Positions 18,890-27,569 are shown, numbered from the stretch's first letter. The stretch: DNA of 64,000 nucleotides from PWXP01 sp034005525 (GCA_034005525.1 JAVEUP010000005.1:1-64000), one strand, 5' to 3'. Made by a program: numbers and translations. Notes: generated by a model not told the origin, from the sequence alone.

Positions 18890-19957
18890 TTACGCGGTTC
18901 GTGGGCTGCTGCGGCGGCGGAAGCCCACCGTGCCGCCAAGGATGCCGCACGCCAACAGAAGGGCAGTGGAGGGCTCAGGAATCGGGACTTGAATCTCAGC
19001 GACACCGAGGACCGGCGCGAACCAGGCGCCGCCGTCGGCCAAGTACATCGTGCCCCCCTGAGTAACGTCGCCCACACTCTTCACGAAGGTGTACCAGTGG
19101 TCTTCAGCGGCATCACCGACAATCGTCAGATCAGGTTCACCATTCCACAGAGCGAGTGTGCTGCTGAGTTGGTCCCAACTTGGGTAGAGAACTTCGTTGT
19201 ACGTTACCAGTAAATTGCCGGCCGAGTCGACATGGACTGCCGTGCCGGGGTGGGGTATCGGAGCCAGTATTTCAGCGTCGGCAAGCTGCTTGTTGCCCTG
19301 CGCGACCTGTTCGGCCGAAAAGCGAACCAGCCCATCGTTCGCTCCCAGGTTCGTGGCATAGTACAGGTTGCCGTCTGCATCGAAAGCCAGTCCCGCGGCA
19401 AATCCGCCGACGCTGGCGACGAGACTGTGGTTGTTGCCACCGCTTGGATCAACTTGCCAGAGGCTGTTTGGACCGCCCCAAACTGTGCTATTGAGCCCTG
19501 AGACATAGGGCGTAGCGCCGTGGAACGCCAGGTCGAAGTTCGCCGGCAGTGTTGCTTTGTAAGTCCAAGTTGCATCGGCTAATGCCACACGGTAGATGCG
19601 GTCGTCAACATTGCCGCCCACAGTATAGCCTACCCAGAGCGCGTTCCCGCCAGGCTCAAACGTTACAAACGAGTTGTACTGCATGTTCTGGCCGTAGGAA
19701 AAGCTTCCCAAATCGGATACGAGCGTTTCGGTCAAGCGGTCGTAGACCTTCAGCCCCGAATCGTACACGGCGATATAGTCTCCCCACACATCCATTCCCT
19801 GCGGATTGAGTGACGTGAGGATGTCGCGCGCCTGGAAATCGCCCTGCGGCATGATGATGTCGGACTGTGCCCATGTGTATACGGGGCTTGTGAGCCACCC
19901 CACGGCAACAATCGCAGCAATCGTCATTCGGCTGCTGAACATACGAAACTGGAACAT
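18890..19957 (-). CDS. Secreted PEP-CTERM beta-propeller-like protein, second gene behind the cobalamin riboswitch
   Basis: The product is 355 residues. ATG 19957 is chosen because AAGGAGGCGGAG lies just upstream and a signal peptide follows (MTIAAIVAVGWLTSPVYTWAQ). The mature region consists of short repeats resembling YncE/NHL-type propeller blades, for example GMDVWGDYIAVYDSGLKVYD, GLAFDADGNLYYATNLG and AVHVDSAGNLLVTYNE. The C terminus is a canonical PEP-CTERM sorting signal: PEPSTALLL, a short hydrophobic span and GFRRR, implying exosortase-dependent surface attachment. No exosortase is in the window. It lies 196 bases after the DUF1559 gene with no convincing terminator between, so it probably shares that transcript and B12 control. 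A role in binding corrinoid at the surface, as BtuG propellers do in Bacteroidetes, is my inference. Confidence 0.85.
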   Translation of the reverse strand: MFQFRMFSSRMTIAAIVAVGWLTSPVYTWAQSDIIMPQGDFQARDILTSLNPQGMDVWGDYIAVYDSGLKVYDRLTETLVSDLGSFSYGQNMQYNSFVTFEPGGNALWVGYTVGGNVDDRIYRVALADATWTYKATLPANFDLAFHGATPYVSGLNSTVWGGPNSLWQVDPSGGNNHSLVASVGGFAAGLAFDADGNLYYATNLGANDGLVRFSAEQVAQGNKQLADAEILAPIPHPGTAVHVDSAGNLLVTYNEVLYPSWDQLSSTLALWNGEPDLTIVGDAAEDHWYTFVKSVGDVTQGGTMYLADGGAWFAPVLGVAEIQVPIPEPSTALLLACGILGGTVGFRRRSSPRTA

Positions 19958-20153
19958 AGACTCCGCCTCCTTCATTGCCCGGCGTTGCCGGGCTCGATCC
20001 CCCGTTTCTGTCATCGAACCGCGCTGAGCCGGGTGCATGGTGCGCCGTCGCCCCTGGCCGGGGATCGAGGCCAACGGGCGTCACGGCGCTGCAACCGGAA
20101 ACAGCGCTCTATCATATCTTTCACAACAGCGGTTCCCATCCCGCAATCGATCC

Positions 20154-20984
20154 TCAGAAATCAGGAACAATCTCACCGCCTGCCCGAGTGATGATCGCCT
20201 TGAGGATTCTCAAGTCCATCGTTTCGTTGAGGAATCGGACCGAACCATCGGCAAACACTCCGTACGCGCCACCGGGGTGGTCGCTGCGTATCTCGTTTTC
20301 CCACAGCCTGGGATCGTCCGGGGTATAGTTGATCGCGTATTTCTGATCGAAGATATTCAGGCCGTTGATCCACTGCCCGTCGTTCGATGTGGTGTCCTCC
20401 GACACCACCAGGGTATTCGATGTCCCGTCGCGGACTTCGGCAATGGTGATCGCCCGGTCGTACAGCATCATGCCGTTGGCGGCATTCCAGGTTCCGTTGG
20501 TGGGAATCGGCGGAATGGCCTCGCCGTAGAGACCTCCGTAGTCGGATGCCCCCAAACCGCGCACCAGCGGCGACGAACGCCGACTGGTCGGGCAAAGATA
20601 CACGGAGAGGACTGTGGCCCCAGCCTCGGCATTAGCCTCGGCGTAGCACGGCTGCGAGAAATTGATCGAGTCGTGAAGCGGTTGCTGCTCCAGGAAGGGC
20701 AGAAGCAAGGCCGACCAGGCAAACTGCCGTCCGCCGGTCTTCTGGAACGCCGGCTCGATACAGCCTGGCGGAAACGAACCGAGCGCGCTATGGTAACTCT
20801 GCAACGCAATGCCCATTTGGCGCAGGTTGTTGCCGCACGAAATGCGCCGGGCAGCCTCGCGGGCGGCCTGTACCGCCGGCAGTAATAGGGCAATCAGGAT
20901 GCCGATAATGGCGATAACCACCAGAAGCTCAACCAAAGTAAAACCGTCTCCAGCCCGACGGTGACTCCCCGGCGGAGAAAGCAT
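20154..20984 (-). CDS. DUF1559 pseudopilin-like protein downstream of a cobalamin riboswitch
   Basis: The product is 276 residues. It begins with a type IV prepilin leader and methylation helix (GDGFTLVELLVVIAIIGIL, then LLLPAVQAAREAARR), which defines a prepilin peptidase substrate. The rest is a DUF1559 (SBP_bac_10) domain ending with the planctomycete H-X9-DG motif (HPGGAYGVFADG). These proteins are hugely amplified in planctomycetes and are thought to form pseudopilus or surface structures. The frame is open upstream across the riboswitch, but that part is not prepilin-like, so ATG 20984 is chosen. A cobalamin riboswitch and promoter lie about 260 bases upstream on the same strand. Expression is therefore expected to fall when B12 is plentiful. 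Confidence 0.9.
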   Translation of the reverse strand: MLSPPGSHRRAGDGFTLVELLVVIAIIGILIALLLPAVQAAREAARRISCGNNLRQMGIALQSYHSALGSFPPGCIEPAFQKTGGRQFAWSALLLPFLEQQPLHDSINFSQPCYAEANAEAGATVLSVYLCPTSRRSSPLVRGLGASDYGGLYGEAIPPIPTNGTWNAANGMMLYDRAITIAEVRDGTSNTLVVSEDTTSNDGQWINGLNIFDQKYAINYTPDDPRLWENEIRSDHPGGAYGVFADGSVRFLNETMDLRILKAIITRAGGEIVPDF

Positions 20985-21128
20985 GGCGGCACACCGAGCC
21001 GTAGGGTGGGCGGTTCTGAACGCGGTAGCGGCCAAGCTTATCCGCACGTCAAGCCGCGGTCGTTTCCGAGACCTTGTCTCTGAGAATTCACTCATGGCAG
21101 CACGTCGGCCCCAAGCGGCACATCGCAA

Positions 21129-21153
21129 CCAAGGGGGTACGAAGTAACCCCCC
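21129..21153 (-). promoter_or_regulatory. Strong hairpin in the riboswitch leader (possible expression platform)
   Basis: On the minus strand a GGGGGGTTAC arm, a short loop and GTACCCCC form a stable hairpin about 90 bases after the aptamer and 145 bases before the DUF1559 start. It is followed by TTGGTTG rather than a clean U tract, so it is only a weak terminator candidate. It could equally pair alternatively with aptamer sequence. Confidence 0.35.
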
Positions 21154-21242
21154 CGAAGCGAGGGCAGGCTGGGCAAACCGGACGCCTCCAAACGGACAGT
21201 GTTCCGCAGCCTCCGTCCCGCGCGGGGGGCTACTGGCCATGC

Positions 21243-21424
21243 GTTGGTAGGTCTTCTGGCTTCCGAGCCGCCTTCGCCCGGCCTTCTCGCCGGCACAAAA
21301 AGCCGACAATGGCGTTCGAGTCGGGCGTGGCGATGCTGCTCGGTTACAGCGGCGGGGACCGCCCCGGAATTGCACCGGGTTCCCTGTTCGTCGGCCTTTC
21401 CAGACGGAAAAGCCGACCACCAAC
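21243..21424 (-). promoter_or_regulatory. Cobalamin (vitamin B12) riboswitch
   Basis: Read on the minus strand, the element has a closing P1 helix GTTGGT (21424-21419) with ACCAAC (21248-21243). It then has AGGGAACCCGGTGCAATTCC, then GGGGCGGTCCCCGCCGCTGT followed by AACC (the conserved GCCCCCGCNACTG-type core), a variable arm, and near the 3' end GAAGCCAGAAGACCTACC, the classical B12 box. All conserved blocks are in the right order and spacing for the Rfam cobalamin family. The downstream genes on the strand are a DUF1559 pseudopilin and a PEP-CTERM protein, not a known B12 transporter or biosynthesis gene. Confidence 0.93.
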
Positions 21425-21440
21425 ACTCACGAAACCGTAG

Positions 21441-21468
21441 ATTGTACGCCAATCCGAATCAATTGCAA
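21441..21468 (-). promoter_or_regulatory. Promoter driving the cobalamin riboswitch transcript
   Basis: On the minus strand TTGCAA (21468-21463) and TACAAT (21446-21441) are 16 bases apart. A start of transcription near 21434 would place the riboswitch P1 helix about 10 bases into the RNA, as expected for a 5'-leader riboswitch. Confidence 0.6.
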
Positions 21469-21686
21469 GGGGGTAGCCGCAGCGGAAGTGTACGGCAACA
21501 CCCTTCGTGCCCCAGGGACGTAGCAACCATCCACGGGGAACCGCCCCAGTTTCGCGACGGAAGGATTGGCTGATTGGGCAGACGCCCCTTCGTCCCGCGA
21601 GAATTGCGGCTGTCCCCTTCACGTGCCACAGAAAAGACTATCCGCGCCACTGTTCCGTCGTGAACGGGTCCCGGTCTTTGTGCGGA

Positions 21687-22562
21687 TCATTCGACATTTG
21701 TCATTCGGCACTCGTCATTTGCCAAATGGCTGTGTTCGTGCCGCGAGGGTCCCGTGTGCCTGGCATCCAGTTGTAGTCGCCACTGGCGTCCATCTTCGAC
21801 CGGGGCCAAATCACCGGACTGCCCCATGGCGTCGGCAGCGTCGGGCAACGCCAGAATAAAGGCCGTTCCCGTTGCGCAGTTCGTATCGAGTTCCAGGCTG
21901 CCTCCAAAAAGCTCGCAAATTCTACGGGCCGTGGGAAGCCCCCAACCAGAACCGTTCGCATGCGCACCGGAGAGCCGGTGGCCGTGTAGGAAGATCTCGC
22001 GACGGCGACGCGGGTCGAGACCGGGCCCGTTATCGTGAACCCGGACGGCAGCCATGCTGTCGTCGCCATGCGGAGGCAAACACTGGCTAATGACGATTTG
22101 CGGTGCTGTTGAACTGCAACCGTGAAGCACGGCGTTTCGTACGAGGTTGGTAAGTACTTGCTTCAATTGGTTCGGATGACACCAGACCGCAGGCAGCGGC
22201 GTACGCACCTGGACGCGTACGGCGCGTTCGTCGAGGAGCGGCGTCTGCTCCGTGAGGACTCGGTCTACTACCATGGCCACTTCAATTGGTTCCGGCTCCA
22301 TGTCGGCTGCACCGGAGGTAGACAGGCGAATCACGTCATCGAGGTAACCCTTCGACGCACGCATGCAGGCCTCGACCTGCGAAAGGCAGTTGCCAATATC
22401 CTCCATTGAGGGAGGTGACTCCCGACTCGGCAAGAACAGTGTCTTCAGCCGGCCGAATGAGTGGTCCAGCATCATCTGAGAAGCCCCCATGTCGTGGGAG
22501 AGACCTCGCAACGCAAGCAGGATTTCTGTGGAATCGGAGGGGGTGTTTGCCTTCATGTCCAT
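21687..22562 (-). CDS. Sensor histidine kinase lacking an input domain
   Basis: The product is 291 residues. A short HisKA-like helix pair carries the likely phospho-acceptor H23 in LRGLSHDMG. It is followed by a HATPase_c domain with the N box NLVRNAVLHG, G1 DNGPGLD and G2 GSGWGLPTARRI. There is no transmembrane helix, PAS domain or receiver, so the kinase is cytoplasmic and must receive its signal from a partner. The last 45 residues, after the ATPase fold, run through low-conservation sequence and probably contribute nothing. No response regulator is adjacent. Confidence 0.8.
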   Translation of the reverse strand: MDMKANTPSDSTEILLALRGLSHDMGASQMMLDHSFGRLKTLFLPSRESPPSMEDIGNCLSQVEACMRASKGYLDDVIRLSTSGAADMEPEPIEVAMVVDRVLTEQTPLLDERAVRVQVRTPLPAVWCHPNQLKQVLTNLVRNAVLHGCSSTAPQIVISQCLPPHGDDSMAAVRVHDNGPGLDPRRRREIFLHGHRLSGAHANGSGWGLPTARRICELFGGSLELDTNCATGTAFILALPDAADAMGQSGDLAPVEDGRQWRLQLDARHTGPSRHEHSHLANDECRMTNVE

Positions 22563-22841
22563 GTCGCTCCATTAAGGCAGCCCAGGCTGGCCAAAGATCC
22601 AGATCACCAGCACGGTGCAAGACGTTGGCCCGTTGGGCACAATCAAGACGGAAAGAAACGCGGCAACTTCGCCTCGTCTTCCCAAGCGGTCAGGCAACGG
22701 GAGTGGCGAGCCTAGGGGGTGACCCTCTGTGCAACGCAGCTCGGGTACAAAAACGAGCGCGCGGCCCAGTGGGGGTAACAACTCAAGTGTACCACGCAAT
22801 TCGGGATGATTCGCTTCGCACGCATCTTCTATATCCCCCCC

Positions 22842-23513
22842 TCACTGGTCGTCAGTTGCCTCGCATTCCTCACTGTCACCACCGATTTCTTCGCCCGGAG
22901 GCGGCTCAGGCGGTCCACCGACGATTTGTTCCGCTGCAATTCTCGCTTCGACTTCGCGCAGAATCGACACGGTCGGATCGGCCTCGAATTTCCAATCGTC
23001 CAGGACGAAACGCCGTTTGCGACCCCCCTGTTCGTAGGTAATCTTGGCAATGCCCTTCTTGGCCCATTTTTTCTTATTGAGCAAGACAATATGGTCGAAC
23101 TGAAGCTGTTGCCCCCAGCTCGCCCGAAGGCCGGCTTCATCGGCTTCGACCCATCGCTTCCTCGCACGCAAACAGCGAAAGAGAAAGAAGAGAGCCGGCG
23201 GAACCAGCATGCCCGCCAGGACATATTGACCAAGGATTTCCACCTCAGTTCTTGGGAGTTCTGGATCGTTGGTTGGCCACCCGCGTTCTTGGGCAAGGCT
23301 CGGCCAGTCGTGTTTTTCCCGGCCTTCCTTTTTCAGTTTCTGAAAGAGTTCCGCTCGTTCGCTCAGTTCCGGGTCCGCCAGGATTCGCTCCCGCTGCCGC
23401 GGCCAGGCCACCAGTCCGTCGTAGAGGAACCAGAGGGCCATTCCGAAGCAGAACAGCGCGACGAGCCCAAGCCGCCAAACGAAGCCCTGACTGATGTTCG
23501 CTCGTATCGGCAT
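22842..23513 (-). CDS. Membrane protein of unknown function with two TM helices
   Basis: The 223-residue product begins MPIRANISQG at ATG 23513, seven bases after a GGAGCG ribosome binding site. It has a TM helix at about residues 14-34 (LGLVALFCFGMALWFLYDGLV), a charged helical linker, a second TM helix at about 95-112 (LAGMLVPPALFFLF) and a cytoplasmic part with a WVEADEAGLRASWG strand pattern that resembles PH-like or bPH folds. The tail is acidic and Pro-rich. I recognise no named family; similar two-TM proteins appear to be common in planctomycetes. Codon use is typical of the window. Confidence 0.75.
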   Translation of the reverse strand: MPIRANISQGFVWRLGLVALFCFGMALWFLYDGLVAWPRQRERILADPELSERAELFQKLKKEGREKHDWPSLAQERGWPTNDPELPRTEVEILGQYVLAGMLVPPALFFLFRCLRARKRWVEADEAGLRASWGQQLQFDHIVLLNKKKWAKKGIAKITYEQGGRKRRFVLDDWKFEADPTVSILREVEARIAAEQIVGGPPEPPPGEEIGGDSEECEATDDQ

Positions 23514-23768
23514 CACATTCGCTCCTTCCTTCCAAGCTTGACCGCGCGACCGCACGACTGCGAGACCACGCCTAATGGGCGAGCCTTGCCTTCTTCTCCT
23601 ACCACTTTACCCCAAAAAAACTCGCCTTGCCTCCCATTGGGGGTCTTGTTACGATCTGCGACGATTATTTACTGGGGCTATCCTGCGTTCAGTGCCCGTT
23701 GAGGGCCTTCGCCTGGAACGGAGCCCGAGCCTCTTCCCTTCACTGGCCGTTGGCCGGAGGATTGTGTG

Positions 23769-24761
23769 ATGCCAACCGTCCAAAAGGACTGTCCCGGTTC
23801 TCGTGGCACGGAGCCTGAAGAGCTTTGTGAAAGGACCGGTCAGCCACCAGATCGGGGATTGGGGTCATTTTTAGCGAAAGGACGAACTCCTTGCTCGTCC
23901 CCCTCTGTGGGCTGGGTGCGGAAGTTCCAGGCCGATTCGTCGGCGGCGGCATGGACTGGTCTCGTCACGATCTTGCTTGGCTTGTCTGGCCTGGCGGGCT
24001 GTGCCGACAATCCGCTCGTACTGCAAGGTAAGCTCAACCAGTTTGAACAGCAACAGGTCGCCTTGACGCGGCAGCAAGAGCAATTGCAGGCGCGCTCCGC
24101 CGCGCTCGACCAGAACAACCAGGAATTGGAGGCCCTGGTGGCCCAGTCGCGTCAGCAGGCGGACCTCCTGGAGAAGCAGCTCCAGGCAACTCGTGAGCAG
24201 CTTCGCAGCGCGACAGCACAGCTTGCCGAAGTCCGCGAGGAACGTCAAAGCGCCGACAATCAGGTCAAGGCACTCCAGGCATCGCTCCGTCAACGGGGAA
24301 GCGTGCTCATTACCCCCAATACGAGCGGCCTGAGTGAGTTGCCGCAAATCGGCCTGCCCGGCGTCGAAGTCCGACGCGACGGCGAGGTGATTCGTGTCGA
24401 GCTTTCCGGTGCGCGGATGTTCGAGTCGGGCGATGCCCGCCTACGCCCCGGCGCAGAGGAAACCTTGGCGGGGGTTGCCGCCGAACTGGCGAGGTTGTAT
24501 CCTCGTCAGATTATCGGCGTTGAAGGCCATACCGACACCGACCCCGTGGTGGGCGGCGGCTGGCGGTCGAACCATCAACTCTCCACGGCGCGGGCAATGG
24601 CCGTGTACGATGTCCTTGCCAGCCGCACCGCCCTGGAACCACGGCAACTGTTCGTCGTCGGGCACGGGCCGAACCATCCGGTTGTTTCGAACGCCAGTGA
24701 CGCGGGTAAGCAACGCAACCGCCGAGTGGAACTCGTCGTCTATCCCGAACAGACCCGCTGA
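23769..24761 (+). CDS. OmpA-family outer-membrane/peptidoglycan-linked protein
   Basis: The 330-residue product starts at ATG 23769, seven bases after GGAGGA. A hydrophobic stretch ending LSGLAGC (C78) looks like a lipobox but is preceded by an unusually long 60-residue charged N region, so either a later start is used or it is a TM anchor. Residues 85-165 are a long Gln/Glu-rich coiled coil. Residues 200-330 form an OmpA C-terminal domain with GVEGHTDTDPV, NHQLSTARAMAVYDVL and QRNRRVELVVYP, including the Asp and Arg positions that bind meso-diaminopimelate. It probably tethers the outer membrane to the cell wall. hisH starts six bases after its stop. Confidence 0.87.
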   Translation: MPTVQKDCPGSRGTEPEELCERTGQPPDRGLGSFLAKGRTPCSSPSVGWVRKFQADSSAAAWTGLVTILLGLSGLAGCADNPLVLQGKLNQFEQQQVALTRQQEQLQARSAALDQNNQELEALVAQSRQQADLLEKQLQATREQLRSATAQLAEVREERQSADNQVKALQASLRQRGSVLITPNTSGLSELPQIGLPGVEVRRDGEVIRVELSGARMFESGDARLRPGAEETLAGVAAELARLYPRQIIGVEGHTDTDPVVGGGWRSNHQLSTARAMAVYDVLASRTALEPRQLFVVGHGPNHPVVSNASDAGKQRNRRVELVVYPEQTR

Positions 24762-24767
24762 ACCAGT

Positions 24768-25379
24768 ATGATCGCAATTATCGACTATGGCATGGGCAAC
24801 CTTCGGAGTGTGCAGAAGGGGTTTGAGAGGGTAGGGCATGAAGCCGTAATTACCAGTGACCCGGATACTATTCGTGCAGCCCAAAAGGTCGTGTTGCCCG
24901 GTGTGGGTGCTTTCGAAGATGCCATGGCCGAACTGCGGCGCCGGCAATTGGTGCGTCCCATCCTGGACGCCATTGAAACGGACAAGCCCTTTCTGGGCAT
25001 CTGCCTTGGCCTGCAGTTGCTGTTCGAGGTGAGTGATGAAAACGGCCGGCACGAGGGTCTGGGAGTCTTTCCCGGCGAGGTCCGGCGGTTCGATTTGCCT
25101 CGCCAGTTCTCAGTACCTCACATGGGATGGAACCAACTCGAAGTCTGCCGTCCCGCCCCGATTCTCGCCGGGCTGGCGGACGGCGTGTACGCCTACTTCG
25201 TCCACAGCTACTACGTCGTGCCGGCTGACCCGGCAATCGTGGCAACCACGACTGACTACGGCGGCCCTTTCTGTTCGACCGTTTGGCGCAAGAACCTCTT
25301 TGCCACGCAGTTCCATCCCGAGAAGAGCCAGGCGGACGGGCTGCGTATCTTGCGAAACTTCGCAGAAATGACGGCGTGA
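24768..25379 (+). CDS. hisH: Imidazole glycerol phosphate synthase glutaminase subunit HisH
   Basis: This glutaminase subunit releases ammonia from glutamine and channels it to HisF for ring closure in histidine (and AICAR) synthesis. Its 203 residues match the family length. The catalytic triad is visible: C79 in GICLGLQ, and H183 and E185 in FHPEKS. The oxyanion-region motif PGVGAF and the PHMGWN segment are also present. It starts six bases after the OmpA-like gene, so the two may be co-transcribed, but hisF and other his genes are not nearby. This dispersed his arrangement is common in planctomycetes. Confidence 0.96.
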   Translation: MIAIIDYGMGNLRSVQKGFERVGHEAVITSDPDTIRAAQKVVLPGVGAFEDAMAELRRRQLVRPILDAIETDKPFLGICLGLQLLFEVSDENGRHEGLGVFPGEVRRFDLPRQFSVPHMGWNQLEVCRPAPILAGLADGVYAYFVHSYYVVPADPAIVATTTDYGGPFCSTVWRKNLFATQFHPEKSQADGLRILRNFAEMTA

Positions 25380-25842
25380 ATGCTGACTGATCACGGGTCG
25401 TCCTTCTTGCGTGCAGCGGAGAGAGGCAAGCGGCGAGAACCGATTTCCTGTAGCGGTGTCTCTCCAAGATGTCGAAATCCGAGTCTCGGAGAGACTCGGC
25501 TACAAGGTCGTCGGTAAGATCGTTTCTCCCACTCGCCAAAGCAGCCTGCGCCGCCACCCCGTGAACGTCTGCGAGCAGGTTTAGGAAATCCCCGGGAGAT
25601 TGCGCCGTCGCTTCCGTCGGCATGTTCCGACCGAACGGGTCGCGTCTCACGGCGCCGCCTGCCGGCGCCGATGATAACCCGTAACGGTCACGGATGATGC
25701 GTAACGCGGGGTGTATGGCGGTTCTACGACAGAAAGTCGTGAACTGCCGATGGAAGCGGTTATTCCAGTAAGTGGCCGCACGCCGCGATGATTCGGCCAA
25801 GGATGGGATGCCCTCACCCACCTGCTTCCTGCACCAAGTACC
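25380..25842. other. Intergenic region without a supported gene
   Basis: About 460 bases separate hisH from the GAF-SpoIIE gene. The only structure I can support is the perfect hairpin at 25479-25499. Open frames crossing it on the minus strand have poor codon use and no recognisable product. Confidence 0.5.
25479..25499. repeat. Perfect 9-bp-stem palindrome
   Basis: CCGAGTCTC, loop GGA, GAGACTCGG form a perfect inverted repeat, flanked by GTAGC-like ends (a degraded TGTAGC at 25449 and GCTAC just after). I associate this CGAGTCTC...GAGACTCG form with an intergenic dispersed element of planctomycetes. Only one copy is seen here. Confidence 0.5.
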
Positions 25843-27429
25843 ATGCCCGTGGCTGAATCCTGCCCTCACCAACTCCGAGTCTTCCCCGATCTTTCGTCCT
25901 CGACCGAGGATGTCCGACCCCCGCAACCTGCTGTTGGCAGCCTGGCGGCCGTTCTTCGGGCATTCCAGAAGGCAACCGGTTGGCAACTTTGTTATCTCCC
26001 TTCAGAGCCGTCGGACGCCGGCAAGCCGGACCTGTCTGCCCCGGAATCCCCGGGCGTCGGAGTCTCTCCCGGACAGCTCCGGCTTGCGGCCGACGCTACG
26101 GTGACAAACGGCAGGAGGCCGGCCATCGACCGGAGCAACGCACAAGCACTCGCGTCTTCGCTTTCCGACATGCTGGGCGAGTTGCTCCACACTCAGCGGG
26201 CGCTGTGGTTGCGCGAGGCCGAGCTTGCCGCGGGCGTGCCGGTGGTGCCCCACGCAGATGAGCAAGCCCACCTGGCCGACCGACTGGAGGCGGTGCTCAA
26301 AGGCGGCGCGAACGCGGTCGGTTGCCAGGCGGCGGCCCTTTACCTGCTCGATGAAGCCACTACACAATTGAAGCTCCATTCCTGCTGGGGGCTTCCGCTG
26401 GACCGGCTGACCGCCCCCCCGCGCACGCTGAAAGGCGCCGTCGCCGATCTCGAAGCCATGCTGGGCCACGCCGTCGTGCTCGACGATCATGTTTCGCTTC
26501 GCCATTGGAACCCGCCCGAGGACTTCGCGGCCGCGGTATGCGTGCCGGTCAGTTCGCCTACGACCATTCTCGGCACGCTCTGGTTCTTCGCCGACCGGCG
26601 CCGCGGGTTCTCCGGGCACGAAACGAACATCCTCGAAGTGGTAGCAGGCCGAATTGCATCCGACCTCGAACGGGAAATGCTCTGGCGTGAAGGAACCGAC
26701 GGCGCTCGTCTGAAGCGCCAACTTGCCGCCGTCCAGCGCATTCAGCGAGGACAATTGCCGTCGATCTCGCCGTTGCTGGACGGCTGGGACTTGGCTGGTT
26801 GGACCCAGCAGTCCGAATCGGTCGGCGGCGATTTCTACGATTGGTTCGGCCTGCCGGGCGGGCTGTTGGCTGTGGCCGTCGGCGACGCCTTGGAACGCGG
26901 CCTGGAAGCCGCCTTCGGTGCGACGGCATTGAAGGCAGCGCTGCGGGCTCACGCTCCCTACCACCGCGAAGCCCAGGAAACGCTCGCAAGGCTCAACCTC
27001 TCCCTCTGGACCGGATCGACCGGCGATCAATACGCCTCGATGTTCCTTGGACTGATCGAGACGGCGACCGGACGGATCAGTTGTGCCGCAGCGGGACGAA
27101 CCGGCGCCCGTTTGCTTCGGCCCGACGGCTGGCAATCCCTTGATGAGCCTGGCCCACGGTTGGGCGAAAGCCCCGAGACCGTCTTCGACCCCTTTGGCTG
27201 CGAGTTGGCCCCTGGCGAAGCCCTCGTATTGATGACCGATGGTCTGGCCGGAGCGCCCGGTACGTCGGCCAATTCTTGCGCCGACGGCATTGCCGACGCC
27301 CTGGTGCCAAGACTCCACCTACCGGCCGAGCAACTCGTCCGGATGGTCCAAGACCGCTTGGAGCGTCAGCCGAAGACGGCAAAGGCCGACGACCGCACCC
27401 TGCTCCTGGTCAAACGAACCCCCACTTGA
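25843..27429 (+). CDS. GAF-domain PP2C/SpoIIE-type serine phosphatase
   Basis: The product is 528 residues. The first 130 are poorly conserved. Residues 150-295 form a GAF domain (AVGCQAAALYLLDE to TNILEVVAGRIASDLERE). Residues 300-525 are a SpoIIE/RsbU-type PP2C phosphatase with VQRIQRGQLPSISP, SVGGDFYDWF (metal-binding Asp), VAVGDALERG and a late VLMTDGLAG. The usual GHG after the first Asp pair is GDALERGLEAA, which keeps the metal Asp but changes the neighbouring residues. Such enzymes dephosphorylate anti-sigma-factor antagonists in partner-switching cascades; no partner genes are adjacent. The ATG at 25843 lacks a clear ribosome binding site, so the true start may be later. Confidence 0.85.
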   Translation: MPVAESCPHQLRVFPDLSSSTEDVRPPQPAVGSLAAVLRAFQKATGWQLCYLPSEPSDAGKPDLSAPESPGVGVSPGQLRLAADATVTNGRRPAIDRSNAQALASSLSDMLGELLHTQRALWLREAELAAGVPVVPHADEQAHLADRLEAVLKGGANAVGCQAAALYLLDEATTQLKLHSCWGLPLDRLTAPPRTLKGAVADLEAMLGHAVVLDDHVSLRHWNPPEDFAAAVCVPVSSPTTILGTLWFFADRRRGFSGHETNILEVVAGRIASDLEREMLWREGTDGARLKRQLAAVQRIQRGQLPSISPLLDGWDLAGWTQQSESVGGDFYDWFGLPGGLLAVAVGDALERGLEAAFGATALKAALRAHAPYHREAQETLARLNLSLWTGSTGDQYASMFLGLIETATGRISCAAAGRTGARLLRPDGWQSLDEPGPRLGESPETVFDPFGCELAPGEALVLMTDGLAGAPGTSANSCADGIADALVPRLHLPAEQLVRMVQDRLERQPKTAKADDRTLLLVKRTPT

Positions 27430-27472
27430 CCACCTGCCACGTCGGGGTAGAATCGCAATGCTGGCAGTTGTC

Positions 27473-27556
<84 letters not shown>

Positions 27557-27569
27557 CTTCTTACCACAT

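Noticed and set aside
18804..18992. Small plus-strand frame after the methyltransferase
   Set aside because: It is largely antisense to the PEP-CTERM signal of the minus-strand gene and has no features of its own.
20985..21452. Extended 432-residue form of the DUF1559 protein reading through the riboswitch
   Set aside because: The extra 156 residues cover the conserved riboswitch and show no protein-like pattern; a prepilin leader must be near the N terminus, so the start at 20984 fits.
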